Shown in pieces: positions 47,201 through 58,122 of a stretch of 64,000 nt of DNA. A program made the position numbers and the translations under genes. The stretch spans positions 46,515,288-46,579,287 of the forward strand of contig OX637288.1 of assembly GCA_951799445.1 (NCBI GenBank), given 5' to 3'. Positions within the stretch are counted from its first letter, which is position 1, and every line of letters starts with the position of its first letter. The notes beneath the pieces are model-generated. The model did not search any database, was not told where the DNA came from, and was given only the letters and a program-made list of their open reading frames with translations. The stretch is from Pseudisothecium myosuroides (taxonomy: Eukaryota; Streptophyta; Bryopsida; Hypnales; Lembophyllaceae).

Positions 47201-47754
47201 ATCCGGGTAAAAAAAAATGCTGTTGGTTTCATTTCAAAGTCTCAAAAATAATCATTCGATTGAAAACAAAAATTCCTTCAGAATTCTTCATCCCATACAG
47301 ATAGTGATTTCCCGCGCTTGTTTCGTAGAAACACTCTCCAAATGCTCTGTTGTTATTTCGGCGGAGTACTCACAGAAATCGAACTATTGTAACAAAACAA
47401 GTCCTCGTTGCCCATCGGGGGACACATTTAACTGCTTGACGTGAAAACCCTCATTAAGTCCCCTTAAAATTCAAACATAATTCCCATAAGATACAGCAAA
47501 TGGCAGGCGCTACCACCAACCCTATCGAACGCCAGAACTACACTACAACAGACACAAGACAGTTGACCGTTAAGAACTGCGAATTCATGAGGTGACAAGG
47601 CCACAATGGCGACAACCCTTGTCAATGCATACCTGCAAGGCGGGAAGCACACCACCCGAGACACAGCAAGCGAATTACATGACGGAGACACTTGCTGCTG
47701 CTGCTGCAAATGTTGCACACTCCGCGTCGTCGCAGCCCCGAGGGAAATCGCCAT
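44280..47754 (-). CDS. Plastid-type DnaJ (Hsp40 type I, DJA5/DJA6-like), gene 2
   Basis: Eight exons on -: 47633-47754, 46564-46699, 46386-46443, 46074-46116, 45884-45932, 45594-45677, 45181-45480 and 44280-44813. Phases agree and the product is 441 residues. The first 86 residues are transit-peptide-like with a Gln run near 18-22. The J domain starts DYYGILG at 87 with HPD at 115-117. A Gly-rich linker follows, then four CxxCxGxG zinc motifs starting with C225, then the client-binding domain. Exons 3, 4, 5 and 8 are exactly as long as in gene 1 (58, 43, 49 and 534 nt) and the others differ by whole codons, so the genes are paralogues from duplication. The C-terminal exon is highly similar between them; the transit region is not. 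It probably acts with stromal Hsp70. Confidence 0.9.
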
Positions 47755-50373
47755 CAAAATTTCCCAAATAAAATTTCCCGAATTCTCAAAACGATTCTCT
47801 TCCACAGAAATCTCCAAAATTCGACTGCAAATAAATGTCGTGAAGAAGTGCGCGAATTCAGCTGCGCTTGAGAGAGGATAAGGGCACGGGAAAATGCACC
47901 GCAAAAACAAAAAAACAGAGACAAGAATACTGAAGCGAGGAGATAATGAAAGAAGGAGAGAACGCAGAGAATACTTAGGGTTGAGATGCAAGAAAAGATT
48001 GGCGAGAGAATGCCTGGACTTGGAAGCTAAAGTGAGAATGTGGGTATAGCGGAAAACTTAAACCCCGGGAGTGAATGAGCATGCGCTGCGAAGAGCAGCG
48101 GTCGCCGCAACAGCGGCAGCAGCAGCAGCCGAAGAAGGTCCTGGAAGAGCCTTCAGGGCCGCGAAATGGGAACGAAGAGGATTTCATCCGTCGATGAACG
48201 GTTTCTGTCGATGAGATAAGGTGGGGGATGAAATTGGTTTTCACATGAGCACGGGGCCTTCACGGGGGGTGGCATATTCTGCATTCAGCTATGGAAACTT
48301 TCATGAGGGGAGTCACAGTTGTGAGCGAGGGTGTTTTTTTTTGGTTTTTGGAGAAGTGCTGAAGTGGCATCATACAAAAAAAATGATGTAGCCAAATATT
48401 TTAGTATTCATCTATATTTTGGATAGAACTATCTTCTCATCCACATATTTGAATGAGTTTCATTTAAAATTGGCAATTTCATCCAAAATTTTAAAAAAAT
48501 TGGAGCAATTTGGCATTATCATCCAACTTTTCTTCAAATTTTTTCTACAGGCTTGGTGCAACCCATTTTTCTTTTAGGCATTTGGGCCTTATAAAGCCCA
48601 AAAAAACCCCGTTGAGAGGTAATAGGTTCAAAGAAGCGACCTTTTATCAAAATTGGGGTAGGTTGGTGCAGGGGATGGATGAATTTTCAATGAAAGGAGA
48701 ATGAAATTTGTAGTGAACACAAGAAGTTGCATGATTTTTGGAATGCTAGACATTTGGTTATGATTTCTGAAAGTTAAAGCTAGTAGGCCACTATAATTTT
48801 AGTTCATAGGTGGTGTAGTAATCACATTAGTGTGCCTTGTATTGTTGCCACAGTCAAAATAAAAATAAAAGTAATTTTTTAATTTTTTAATTTATAAAAA
48901 CTTCCAAATTCAATAGTAGGTCCAAATGCCCCAAAACAAAGCCCATGCATCCTTCCTTGCTAAGAGCTTTTTGACGGTACCAATTGTAAACACGCAACTT
49001 TGGGATGCATGGTCCAGGAGATCTCAACGTAACAAGCAAACAAACACAAAAAAACCCTATCTTAATGGTATTATATATTATGGATGGATAGATGGCATAG
49101 TCGATTTTCAAAATGGACTAGAATTAGGTGCGATTAGTTTATATAGAATTTGTTGTCACTATTTAAGAATTTTATTTGAATCCTTAGGAGCAACAATGCC
49201 TTCAACCGGTGAATAATTTTAACTACTAAGTACCACAACATCTATATAATTCTGAATGATGAATAAAGTTTTTTGACCAATCTTTTGTCCAAATACCTTC
49301 TTATTTCATCCAAAGTAACATTGAATTCTTTATATGACAATCTTCTTTGAAGATCAATTTGATAGAACCGAGATAACCAATATTTTGAATAAAGAGATAT
49401 ACAAAAATGTATAATAGATCCAAAAAGGATTCAATCCTTAATTCCTAAAGTTCCATCAAATTTCACTCAATAGTGCCAATTCTATTGCAAAGTACAAAAA
49501 AAATTAAAAACTGTTTTATTTTGCATATTTAGCTAGAGGATCTTGCAATAGACTAGTATAAGGATGTGTGGAAGAAATTTCAAAAACTTTGTCCTTGTGG
49601 ATTGCAAGATATTTGCATTTGAAGTGAAAAAACCCGTTTTTTTGGCACCTTGTTTGCCTAAATTTTAAATACATGTTAAATTAATCCCTAATGATCTAAA
49701 GGGGTACTTTTAAAATGGGCCAAAATTTCTAAGAACTTGAGAAATTTGTTTTCTTATTTTTTCTTGAGATTGGATAGAATGTAATCGTTGGATCTTGAAG
49801 TTTACATTGAAAGTGAGCACTTCAAAAAAATTTAGATTATTTGAAGTCCCACATAATTTAGTAGATATTTAAGTTTGAAGTTTTATTTGAAAACATGGCA
49901 TTGCACTTTGAAGGAGCATTTCTTAGTGAGAATATTTTGAAATGATGACATTTGTAAACTCAATGAAAGACAAGAGAGTTGAAAATGTTCATCTAAAATT
50001 TCACAACATTCAGAGCATTTCAAACTAAATGGACACGGTTGTCATTGAAATGAGAGTAACTGAGGGCACTTGACACTATGGCCAAAGGTCAAGACGCTAT
50101 CGATTTTTACCAATTACATTGAAAACCCCCATGAAAAAAACCAAGAATTCAACAATCTAATAAGTAGAAATTGACGTCCTCTTGAGTTTTGGCCATAATG
50201 TGAAGTGCCCCTAAGGTAGTCTACTCTTAAAGCAACCATTTAAACCTATTTAACTCATCAATAGATATTTCAAGGAACAAGTCATTTAGACCTAAATAGG
50301 AGGCACATTTAGAATACGGTCATTTTTAAAGCAGATTACCTCAGTGTTTGTAAGAAAAACAAGAATGAGATAC
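47755..50373. other. Upstream region of DnaJ gene 2 and intergenic DNA
   Basis: 47755 to about 48250 is GC-richer, includes a (CAG/CTG)-rich stretch near 48105-48130, and probably holds leader and promoter sequences. From 48300 the sequence is AT-rich without recognisable genes. The stretch near 49575-49640 is related to one near 9388-9440 on the other strand. Confidence 0.45.
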
Positions 50374-50558
50374 TTGTCTTTTTTTTGAGCTCTTTGAGGT
50401 GGGCAACAATTGTATAGATTGGTTCACCTTTCAATCTATGTCCAAACTTAAACATGTCTTTTCCTTGAGCTCTTTGGATCTACCCTTTTTGAGGTGGGCA
50501 ACAATTGTATAGATTGGTTCACTTTTCAATCCATGTTTAAACTTAAACACCTCAAAAT
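50374..50558. repeat. Direct tandem duplication, about 92-bp unit
   Basis: TTGAGCTCTTTGAGGTGGGC with AACAATTGTATAGATTGGTTCAC and CAATC-ATGT--AAACTTAAACA occurs twice in a row. The second copy has an insertion of about 15 bp after GAGCTCTTTG. Confidence 0.8.
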
Positions 50559-51223
50559 GAGCTGTAAACTACACTACACCATTCAACCTTTACAAATTTC
50601 CAAAGGTGGAGTTTAACTCAAAATTTTGATGAAACTACCACCATTGGATTCATAATGCAGTCTATTTTCTATAATTAATTTTTATTTTAACAAATACTCA
50701 AAATTTGAATGAAGGCAACTTATAAAAGAAGGTCAGCGACCAAAAAATGGTTGTTTGGGACATTAGGGATTGTGTAAGAGCATCCTTAGTCCGCCTTTTG
50801 TGGAAGCACTGCAACGGCAAGTTCTGTATGGGTTACATAAAAGCAACAAAAACCTACCCCAATGCCAAATGGTACCTCCCACATTAGTTTTATAGACTCA
50901 GCACTCCTTAGTTCCTCCATGGCAAAAATTGGTCCTTTGTTGTGCCCTCCAAACTCCTCTACACTTCTTGGTCAACACTAATAATGACAAATGCGGCACC
51001 CTCTATACTTCCTGCATAGTTGCATTTTGTTTGTCTTCTCTTGCTACAGTTGCTCACGCTGCGTTAGCACGTTGTCGCAGAGCCGTTCAGGGTTCTAAAT
51101 ACCATCATTGCATTGAGGTGCTTGAGATAGGAGAAGCCACAATGGAAAAAGGGGAAAGGAATACAAATTGCATGTACCATTGCAGTGTTTTTTTTCGTGC
51201 GTAGCATTGAGAAGCAAATTGCA
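50559..51223. other. Intergenic, no gene seen
   Basis: No recognisable gene. The open frame at 50929-51204 has no known domain. Confidence 0.4.
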
Positions 51224-51235
51224 GTAGCTTGGGAA

Positions 51236-51412
51236 TTTATTTATTTATTTTTTGAAACCCGGAGTTTATTCCAAGGAAATGAACCAAGAACAAACGGCGG
51301 AAAGCCGAAGGCCAAGCCCTGGAGACAAAAACCAACAAGACACCGAACACAAACACACCTAATTTACACGAAGAGCCCACAGGCGGGTCTCTTCAAGTTC
51401 CACGTGATGACT
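51236..51412 (-). mobile_element. 5'-truncated LINE 3' end
   Basis: On - this 177-bp segment ends with CTTGGCCTTCGGCTTTCCGC, TCCTTGGAATAAACTCCGGG, TTTC and an A-rich tail AAAAAATAAATAAATAAA, a typical LINE 3' end with a short-repeat tail. A 12-bp target duplication GTAGCTTGGGAA flanks it (51224-51235 and 51413-51424). Tail, truncation and duplication together indicate target-primed reverse transcription. Confidence 0.7.
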
Positions 51413-51530
51413 GTAGCTTGGGAAATTGAAAAAATAATATGGAGCAAGTTGTTCAGGGATCCCACCAATAACAACGCTCTATAATATTTTCTGACAGCCG
51501 GGCTGAGTGAATATCCGGCACAGCAACAAC

Positions 51531-51575
51531 GGGACAGAGAGTGAAGAGCTTGTCAGCTTGAGCTTACTGCATCTG
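51531..51575. repeat. Short copy of the DnaJ gene 2 exon 2/intron 2 border
   Basis: GGACAGAGAGTGAAGAGCT and TACTGCATCTG match 46542-46571 (19 and 11 identical bases) but are separated here by 14 extra bases. At 46564 this is the splice-donor border of the DnaJ gene. Confidence 0.5.
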
Positions 51576-51579
51576 GGTT

Positions 51580-52095
51580 GAGTGATTATTGTGAGCCCTA
51601 AATCCCCTAATGGCCTAATTCGTCAAAGCAGCAACTAATAACTCTCCTCATTGGAACCATAACTCCGGCGACCGAAAGGCAGACCACACGGACCTTTGAG
51701 CCTTAAATTTGGAGTAGGACTTTGGGAAGCTAATTTTTAAGGTTTAGTGATTGTGATGAACCATGCCCTGATTCGTCAGAGCAAGCGGTTTTGAATACCG
51801 TCCAGGTAACAACAAAATCTCCACATCGAAATCAGACCGACGGCGATCGGAAGAAGGCAACACTCGGAACTTCGAGCCTTGAATTTGAAGTAGAAATTTG
51901 TGAAACTAATTTTTAGGGTTTAGTGCTTATGATGAACCATGCCCTAATTCGTCAGAGCAAGCAGACTGGAAGCGTCTGGGATAATCATTAACTCTCCTGA
52001 TCGAAATTGTACAAATAGCGATCGAAATGCAGAAAAAACTGTGAGCTTTGAATTCTGAGAAGAAGTATGTGAGGCTAATTATTAGGGTTTAGCGC
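51580..52095. repeat. Tandem repeat, about three 170-bp units
   Basis: Each unit has the order CTAATTCGTCA-AGCA-GC, AACTCTCCTGATCGAAAT-like, GCGATCGAAA-GCAGA, GAGC-TTGAATTTG-AGTAG, TGTGA--CTAATTTTTAGGGTTTAG and TGATGAACCATGCCCT. Units begin near 51590, 51760 and 51935. The last unit leads directly into the 3' border of the gene remnant at 52100. Confidence 0.75.
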
Positions 52096-52099
52096 TTAC

Positions 52100-53235
52100 G
52101 TTTCCAGGCAGCAGAAGCGTTGAAGACTGACGAGTTGCAGCCTGTCGGTTGCCACCGGTAGCGATCCATCTGCTTGTCGGGACTCGGGATGGTTGTGAAG
52201 GCGGCAATCCCAATCCGGGGACAACCACATGATGAACTCTCGGCCGTAATACAACGGGCGCGTCTTGTCCAGCACCCAGGTTCCCACCGTGTAATCACAC
52301 CTTCACCTCAGCTTCCGGCCTTTTCATGAGCCCCTTTCTCCACACCTGCTTTGAATCTAGCTTCGTCATCCTCCACATCTCAACCTAGATTCTCACGAAT
52401 ACTGTTGTCTGGATCCTCTGCATCTGCTATCTCAGCCTGTTTACCATGATCTTCCACAGCTGAAGAGATACTCTCATCCACCTTGGAGTCATACACATTT
52501 TCCAGAAGTCGAGACAATTGAGTAACACCCCTCGACTTTCTCCTCCGCTGGGGCTGATGATTGACGTTAGAGGTATTTGATTCATACCGCTCTGTTTCTC
52601 TGAATCAGATCCTGACCTGCCACCTCGTCCACTGTGTCGTTTTCAGAGCCGGCGGGCTCTCGAAGCTGCAACGGAGAAATTAGAGTTCAAGTTAGTAGAG
52701 TTTTCGCTCATTGCTATATCACTGTCACCGCTGTCTCGGAGGTCGTCTCTGGGGGTTCAGTTACGTTGTTAAAGCGCTGCTGGCTCTCCAAGGGTGCGAT
52801 GGCTTCAAGTTCGCTGGTAGTTTATTGCTTTGGTAGCCACCGTCGCCAGAGGGGCTCAGGCTTCAGAAGCACCCGGCGTTTCCTTGCCTTAAAAAAAGAA
52901 GAGCTGCACATGAAGCTCATCGGGTTCGGCTTCCTATTCGACATCGCAGTAACCTTCAGCTCAACTGCATGATCCTAGGCTGAGTTCCATTCATAGTTGG
53001 GATGTCTGGTCTTCTGCTACTGAGGGGGGTTCCTTCTCTTCGACAAGAATTCCCGTCATGTTCTGTAGCTGTGACATACGTGAAGCTTTGGCCGTCTGGC
53101 GTGGTTTCCGTTTCTTTCGGTAGGTCTGTACCTGCAGACCGGGAGCAGCTCGGAGGGCGGCAGCATTATCGGGCACAGCAACCGGCGAGACAGGGAATCC
53201 GGGCTCAAGACAGACCTCCGATAATTTTTCCTGCA
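52100..53235 (-). pseudogene. Remnant of an unrecognised multi-exon gene
   Basis: Four coding-looking blocks lie on -. The first, about 52991-53235, follows a TTTTGCAG acceptor and contains the basic stretch YRKKRKPRQTAKASRMSQL. The second, 52588-52665, has AG and GT borders in phase 0. The third, 52380-52553, has acceptor CAATCATCAG and contains RRRKSRGVTQLSRLLENVYD. The fourth, about 52100-52296, contains VGTWVLDKTRPLYYGREFIM and ends at donor GTAAGC (52099). An in-frame TGA at 52380 followed by more acidic coding-like sequence, and no good donor after the first block, suggest decay. The downstream exon expected after 52099 is replaced by tandem repeats. The basic stretches suggest a nuclear protein. 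I do not recognise the family; it could also be a live gene with splicing I could not resolve. Confidence 0.35.
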
Positions 53236-55251
53236 AAAGGACCCCGGCCCCATTTGGCGGTCAAACTTCTGCTCCAAATTTGAACTAACGCTAAACCCAA
53301 CGCACAAGGGATCTCGACAAAAAAAACCACGTGGCGCTCTATCTTTTGTCCCGCCGGGCCCTCTAGATAAGTGGACCTCGACGCCCGCGAACTCTTCGCA
53401 ATCACTCGTACCCTGTCCGCCGTCCGATACCTCCCCCAGTTCAATCTCCTCCGTCCGATTCCCCTTGTGGGGTCGTCTCGCTTAACTGCCACAACTCTGG
53501 CTATGGCGGGGAATGACGGAGCGTTCTTGGTCGCAGAGGGTACGGAGTGCATGGACGTCGGGATGCATGGACGATATCCTTCTTGTTTGCTTGAATTTGC
53601 AGCTGCCTTTGTCGCTGCTGCTACAGGTGTAAATTATTTTTCTCGGATTCGAACAACGCCAGGAGGTTTAGTATTGTGTTTGCATTGTTCGAAAAGGAGT
53701 GAGAGGTGAGCTTTGGTGCTCATGAGAACGGAATTGAGTTAGATAAGGGAGCTGCGAGATTGCGGATGGAATCTTTGAAGCGGCTGGAATGCGGTGGCGA
53801 TGGTGCGTGGGACCGGGAGCTCAGGAACCTCGCGGTGGAGCTTTGTGAGTCGCGTAACTCGGAGTATCTCCTCGAGTATCGCCCGTGTTGCAATTAGGGA
53901 GGCAATCGGTGTGGAGTAGGAAGATCGAGAACGTTTTTTTCACGTGTTTTATGGAGCTGGAGCTGGAGGTCACACTGAGAATTAGTAGCGGTGTCTGTTG
54001 TAATTGACGCAGAGTGGTGAAAATAGCCAGTCAATGCTGTATGAGGTTTCAGAGCTTGGTCGTCGTTCGGTGGAAGGTGCGTTACGTTTGGTGATTTGTT
54101 CGGATTTGGTATCGTCAATCTTGAATGTTGCTGCAAAATTGTGTGAAGGTCACTGAGGTGGTGTTGTAATTGATGGAAGTTGCAGAAAGTAGGCAGCCAA
54201 TGCAGTATGAGGTATAGAGCTTGGTCGTGCAGTGAATGGAGAGCGATTTGAACGTGACGGGCGTCAAGAAGGAACCGTAGCCTTTGAGGTATGAACGTGT
54301 AAGTTGCGTTTGGTATCATACTGGAAATTTTTGTCTTGAATCTTGGATGTTCCTTCATAGATTTGATTACTGTCAAAATATTAAAGCGTTTCCACTCCAC
54401 TTCGGCGTATGCTCTGGAAAGCCGTTTCAGGGTTTATAGAGGTTTGTGAACTGGATAATGTTTTTAATAAGAGAATATTCGATTTCGAAAGAGAGGACCT
54501 TTGAATTTGAAATTAATAAGGAACTGTTGAAATCTGACCACGTTACGCTCTATAGAGCCTCTAGTCTTCTTCCGGCGTCACAGCTCGTTCTTTCACGGGT
54601 TTTTTTGGTGGAATCGTTCGTTCGTTTTGTCCGCGTTCCCAGTGTAATAATTGTGTAGAGTGTAGGAGCTTCGTTGTTGTCGTTATCTTCCGGTTGGTCC
54701 ATCAGGGAACATGTACTTCGCATTAGCCATTCGTCGATAAAACCAATTTGACACTGAAAGCGGGTTAGTAGTTTGAGTGGACCTGCTAAGCTTGTCAATT
54801 TAAGTTTGTTAAGTTATGCTAAGTTTGTCAATTTTGATTCTTCCTTACTATTGGTTTAACAATTACGTCACAGAGGATTATCAGATAGGCTACGTGGGAT
54901 AGTTTGGACTGGAGCTAATCCATGATACGAAACTCGATGTCTAAGAGTAATTCATGGTCCTCATGACATAGCTTTTCAGATGCATTGACAATGAGTTTTG
55001 TGGCACGATGCTTAGAGTGGATTGCTTACGTCTGCCCAGATACAATTGGATTGAGCGGAAGCTTTTCTAGTGAGAGTCATTGATATGAATCGGCATCGCA
55101 TCGTCTTCATAATATTGACGGGTTTTGTTCTCCTCGCAATCGTTGGATGTGATTTCAGGTGTCTTCTTTACGTTCATCAATTTGGAATTCGTCACAAGCC
55201 TTTCTTATCAAGCCACATTGAGCGCTACCCCCCTGAAGTATTGGCTTAAGG
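53236..55251 (+). other. Leader and promoter region of the glutaredoxin-like gene
   Basis: GC-richer region upstream of the ATG at 55252. A donor-like GAGAGGTGAGC at about 53706 and an acceptor-like GATTTCAG before GTGTC at about 55158 could delimit a leader intron. A duplication with unit about 165 bp (CCA-TCAATGC-GTATGAGGT, then AGAGCTTGGTCGT) lies at about 53985-54075 and 54147-54232. Frames here (53371-53709 on + and 53894-54400 on -) resemble no family. Confidence 0.3.
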
Positions 55252-58122
55252 ATGGGATGTACCGCCTCAAAGGATGGACTTGGGACGGTCCGCAAGTCTC
55301 GCCCTGCACAGGCAGGGAGAAGCATGTCCATGCCAGTGCAAGCGCAGGGCCACAGTGATAATGGGTTCCATATGGTGGCTCTTACTTCCAGCACCTATGG
55401 CATTTTAAAGACCGACTCTCCCAAGAAAGATGGCAAGGATATCAACTCCTTAAGCATAACCAATTCTGCCCAAGACGCTTTTTATCAGAAATTGAAGAAC
55501 TTCGATGTACCTGATGAGATGGTCACGAAGCCGTGGTCGGAGGTTAGTCGTAACCTTCTCCAAGTTCCTCCTGTCCCTAGAACAGATAGTCCACGGCGGA
55601 TGGACAGTCGCCGGCGCATGGATAGCCCACGTCAGACTCGAGGAATAGATAGTCCACGGCAGGTAGGTAGTTTTCGGGGAACGGATAGTCCACGGCAGAG
55701 AGGCAGCTTTCGGGGAACGGATAGCCCACGGCAGAGAGGCAGCTTTCGGCGAACGGACAGTCCTCGTCGACTACCTTCACAGGCTGCCGAAAATAACCAC
55801 GAGACCATTAACATGTGGGAGCTGATGGATGGTCTGGAGGAAGATGGAACTGCCAAACCGAAACTCAAACCAGTTGAGAGGATTCCCCGTTCTCCTGTGA
55901 TCAAGCCCTTTGAAAGATCCATTACCTTCTCCACCATCCACACGTTAAGTGAACTGGACTCTGGAGATCCAAGCCAAGCTATTACCCCTGGTCCGGCGAA
56001 CAATGTTTTAAACAACTCAATGTCTGGAGATGTTGATGGAAAGGAGAACGCTAAGCCAGTCAGGGTAATGTCGAGATCAATGAGCTCACCCATAGTGCCT
56101 AAGCGGGATGAGATTACGGTTAGGCTGACGCCATCGTCACCCAGAGTCGCTGTTCCGAGTCCACGTTCACGTCCTCTAAAACAATCCGTTTCACCGATGA
56201 TGCCGTCACCCGAAGAGAATGCTCTAATACAAGAAGTAAGCAAAGTCCTCCTTGCACCTCCTTCACCTGCGCCTAGAGTTGCTGTTCGGAGCAGTGACCC
56301 TCCTCTTCCTCGACAACTTTCCGCTTCACCGATGATTCCGACACCAGAAGCAAACGCTACAATACAAGAAGTTAGCAAAGCCCTCTTCCCACCTTCTTCG
56401 CCTGCGCAACGAGTTGCTGTTCGGAGCACTGACCCGCCACAATTTCGACTACCTTCCGCTGCACCAATAACGCCGACACTCGAAGCGAATGCTACAGCAC
56501 AAGTAAGCAAAGCCCTTCTCCCACCTCCTTCACCTAGGGTTGCTGTCCGGAGTGGTGCCCCTCCACGTCCTCGACAGCCTTCAGTTCCGCCGATGACGCT
56601 GCCACCTGAAGCAAATGCCAAAATACAAGAAGTAAACAAAGTCCTTCTCCCGCCTTCTTCACCTTCGCTGACCACTACAACTAGGACCAAAGATAACAGT
56701 GTCTTGCCGGTACGAAATAGGCCACCAGGATTGCAGCCATCGAAATCTACAGGGGCGAAGGCGAAATCTACAGGGGTGAATCCAATGACGCTGAATACAA
56801 AGTTGGAGGCTGAAATTGAAAGGGCCATGTCGGAAGAGCGGGGTGTGAGCAAAAGTTGGGTGCAGTCCCCGGCGAGGAGATCGTTGGAGCCAGACTTAGG
56901 TCGTGTTCGTGCCGTTGCGGCTTCCTTCTTGGAAGGTGCTGCTGCTCCTCGTCCACAGCCCGCTCCTAGATGGGTTGATGCGAGGGAAACGTCGAATCAA
57001 GCTAGTACTCGACAAATCCCACGATTTGCCTCTCCAATACACGTGCTTTCTCTCGCCGCCTCGTTTGATCTCGAAAGTCGGAAGAACTCCATGCCCCACT
57101 TGGACCTGAAGGGCGCTCCCATGTCTCCAAGTCCCGCGACGATGAATGCCGGTGGTGGTAGGCCATCGTTTTCAAAGCAGCAGTCGATGCCCAGTAATGT
57201 CTTGAGAGCTATTCCATCCTCAGGTCAAGGAGTTGGTTTGCAGTCTCAGGTTTCTGCCCCTAGTCATGGTCGCCATTGGAGCCTGGATGCGTCGGCAAAT
57301 GCAAGGGTGGCCCCAGTATTGGAAAGAAGGACAGGCACAAATGCCAAAAGTTCACTTGGTGGAGCAGCGATGGACCCTGATCTCTTGACATCCTTTGAGG
57401 AGGCTTTGGAAATGTTCTCTGCGGACGATTGGTACAGCGTAAGAGACAGCAATAGTGAGGCAATTGCCGTTCCTGGTGAGGCAGAGAAGAATGACATGTT
57501 TTTGCCTAACGGATTGGAAGAGGGAGTGTCTGGTCGACAGGGCAATGGCAACAAGGGAGCCAGCATACACGTGGCTGGCCAGGGAGAAGCTTTTGCACCA
57601 GCATCCAAAGGTATAGCTGGTCAAAGAAGGGTGAAGCCGGATCCATGGGCTCGGTTTGAGAAGAAGTGCCCCCCTGCTGGTGAAGATCGAGTTGTGCTTT
57701 ACACGACTAGCTTGCGTGGAATTCGGAAGACGTTTGAAGATTGTAACAATGCGAGATTCATCTTCCAAAGCTTCAATGTCGAGATCGACGAGCGAGACGT
57801 ATCCATTCACGCAGAGTTTCGACAGGAATTGAAGGAACTTTCCGAGAAACCTGTTGCAGTGCCCCAGGCTTTTATCAAGGGGCGTTACATTGGAGGTATG
57901 GACATGATCACTCAGTTACACGAGGATGGCACCCTGGGCACTTTAGTGGGTGATATGCCCCCGCAGCTGTCACGGGGAGAATGTGATGGCTGTGGGGGTG
58001 TCCGCTTCGTTCCCTGCGAGGACTGCAGTGGAAGCACCAAGATCGTCAACGAGGCGAAGGAGGTGGTGCGGTGCAGTGAATGCAATGAAAATGGATTGAT
58101 GCGGTGTCCGATCTGCTACTAA
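55252..58122 (+). CDS. Myristoylated glutaredoxin-like protein with C-terminal cysteine pairs
   Basis: A single exon of 956 codons plus stop. It starts MGCTASK, a strong N-myristoylation signal (Gly2) with Cys3 for palmitoylation, so membrane attachment is likely. Residues about 111-174 contain repeated DSPRQ-GSFRGT units, and 298 to about 473 hold four repeats of about 44 residues beginning RVAV and including EANA-IQEVSKALLPP-SP. The middle is Ser/Pro-rich and probably disordered. Residues 812 to about 905 are a glutaredoxin fold (VVLYTTSLRGIRKTFEDC, VPQAFIKGRYIGG). The CxxC or CxxS active site is replaced by SLRG, as in related plant proteins of the At5g39865/At3g28850 type. The tail has four CxxC pairs (C911/C914 to C952/C955) that could bind zinc. 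The usual relatives are 350-450 residues, so this one is enlarged by the repeats. Confidence 0.88.
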   Translation: MGCTASKDGLGTVRKSRPAQAGRSMSMPVQAQGHSDNGFHMVALTSSTYGILKTDSPKKDGKDINSLSITNSAQDAFYQKLKNFDVPDEMVTKPWSEVSRNLLQVPPVPRTDSPRRMDSRRRMDSPRQTRGIDSPRQVGSFRGTDSPRQRGSFRGTDSPRQRGSFRRTDSPRRLPSQAAENNHETINMWELMDGLEEDGTAKPKLKPVERIPRSPVIKPFERSITFSTIHTLSELDSGDPSQAITPGPANNVLNNSMSGDVDGKENAKPVRVMSRSMSSPIVPKRDEITVRLTPSSPRVAVPSPRSRPLKQSVSPMMPSPEENALIQEVSKVLLAPPSPAPRVAVRSSDPPLPRQLSASPMIPTPEANATIQEVSKALFPPSSPAQRVAVRSTDPPQFRLPSAAPITPTLEANATAQVSKALLPPPSPRVAVRSGAPPRPRQPSVPPMTLPPEANAKIQEVNKVLLPPSSPSLTTTTRTKDNSVLPVRNRPPGLQPSKSTGAKAKSTGVNPMTLNTKLEAEIERAMSEERGVSKSWVQSPARRSLEPDLGRVRAVAASFLEGAAAPRPQPAPRWVDARETSNQASTRQIPRFASPIHVLSLAASFDLESRKNSMPHLDLKGAPMSPSPATMNAGGGRPSFSKQQSMPSNVLRAIPSSGQGVGLQSQVSAPSHGRHWSLDASANARVAPVLERRTGTNAKSSLGGAAMDPDLLTSFEEALEMFSADDWYSVRDSNSEAIAVPGEAEKNDMFLPNGLEEGVSGRQGNGNKGASIHVAGQGEAFAPASKGIAGQRRVKPDPWARFEKKCPPAGEDRVVLYTTSLRGIRKTFEDCNNARFIFQSFNVEIDERDVSIHAEFRQELKELSEKPVAVPQAFIKGRYIGGMDMITQLHEDGTLGTLVGDMPPQLSRGECDGCGGVRFVPCEDCSGSTKIVNEAKEVVRCSECNENGLMRCPICY

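Noticed and set aside
53894..54400. 168-codon frame on - upstream of the glutaredoxin-like gene
   Set aside because: Low-complexity His/Leu/Pro-rich product with no family resemblance, in a region that looks like leader or intron and contains a local duplication.
55632..56852. 406-codon open frame on - opposite the glutaredoxin-like gene
   Set aside because: It mirrors the Ser/Pro repeat region of a clear + strand gene. Repetitive Pro/Ser codons leave the antisense frame open, and the product resembles no family.
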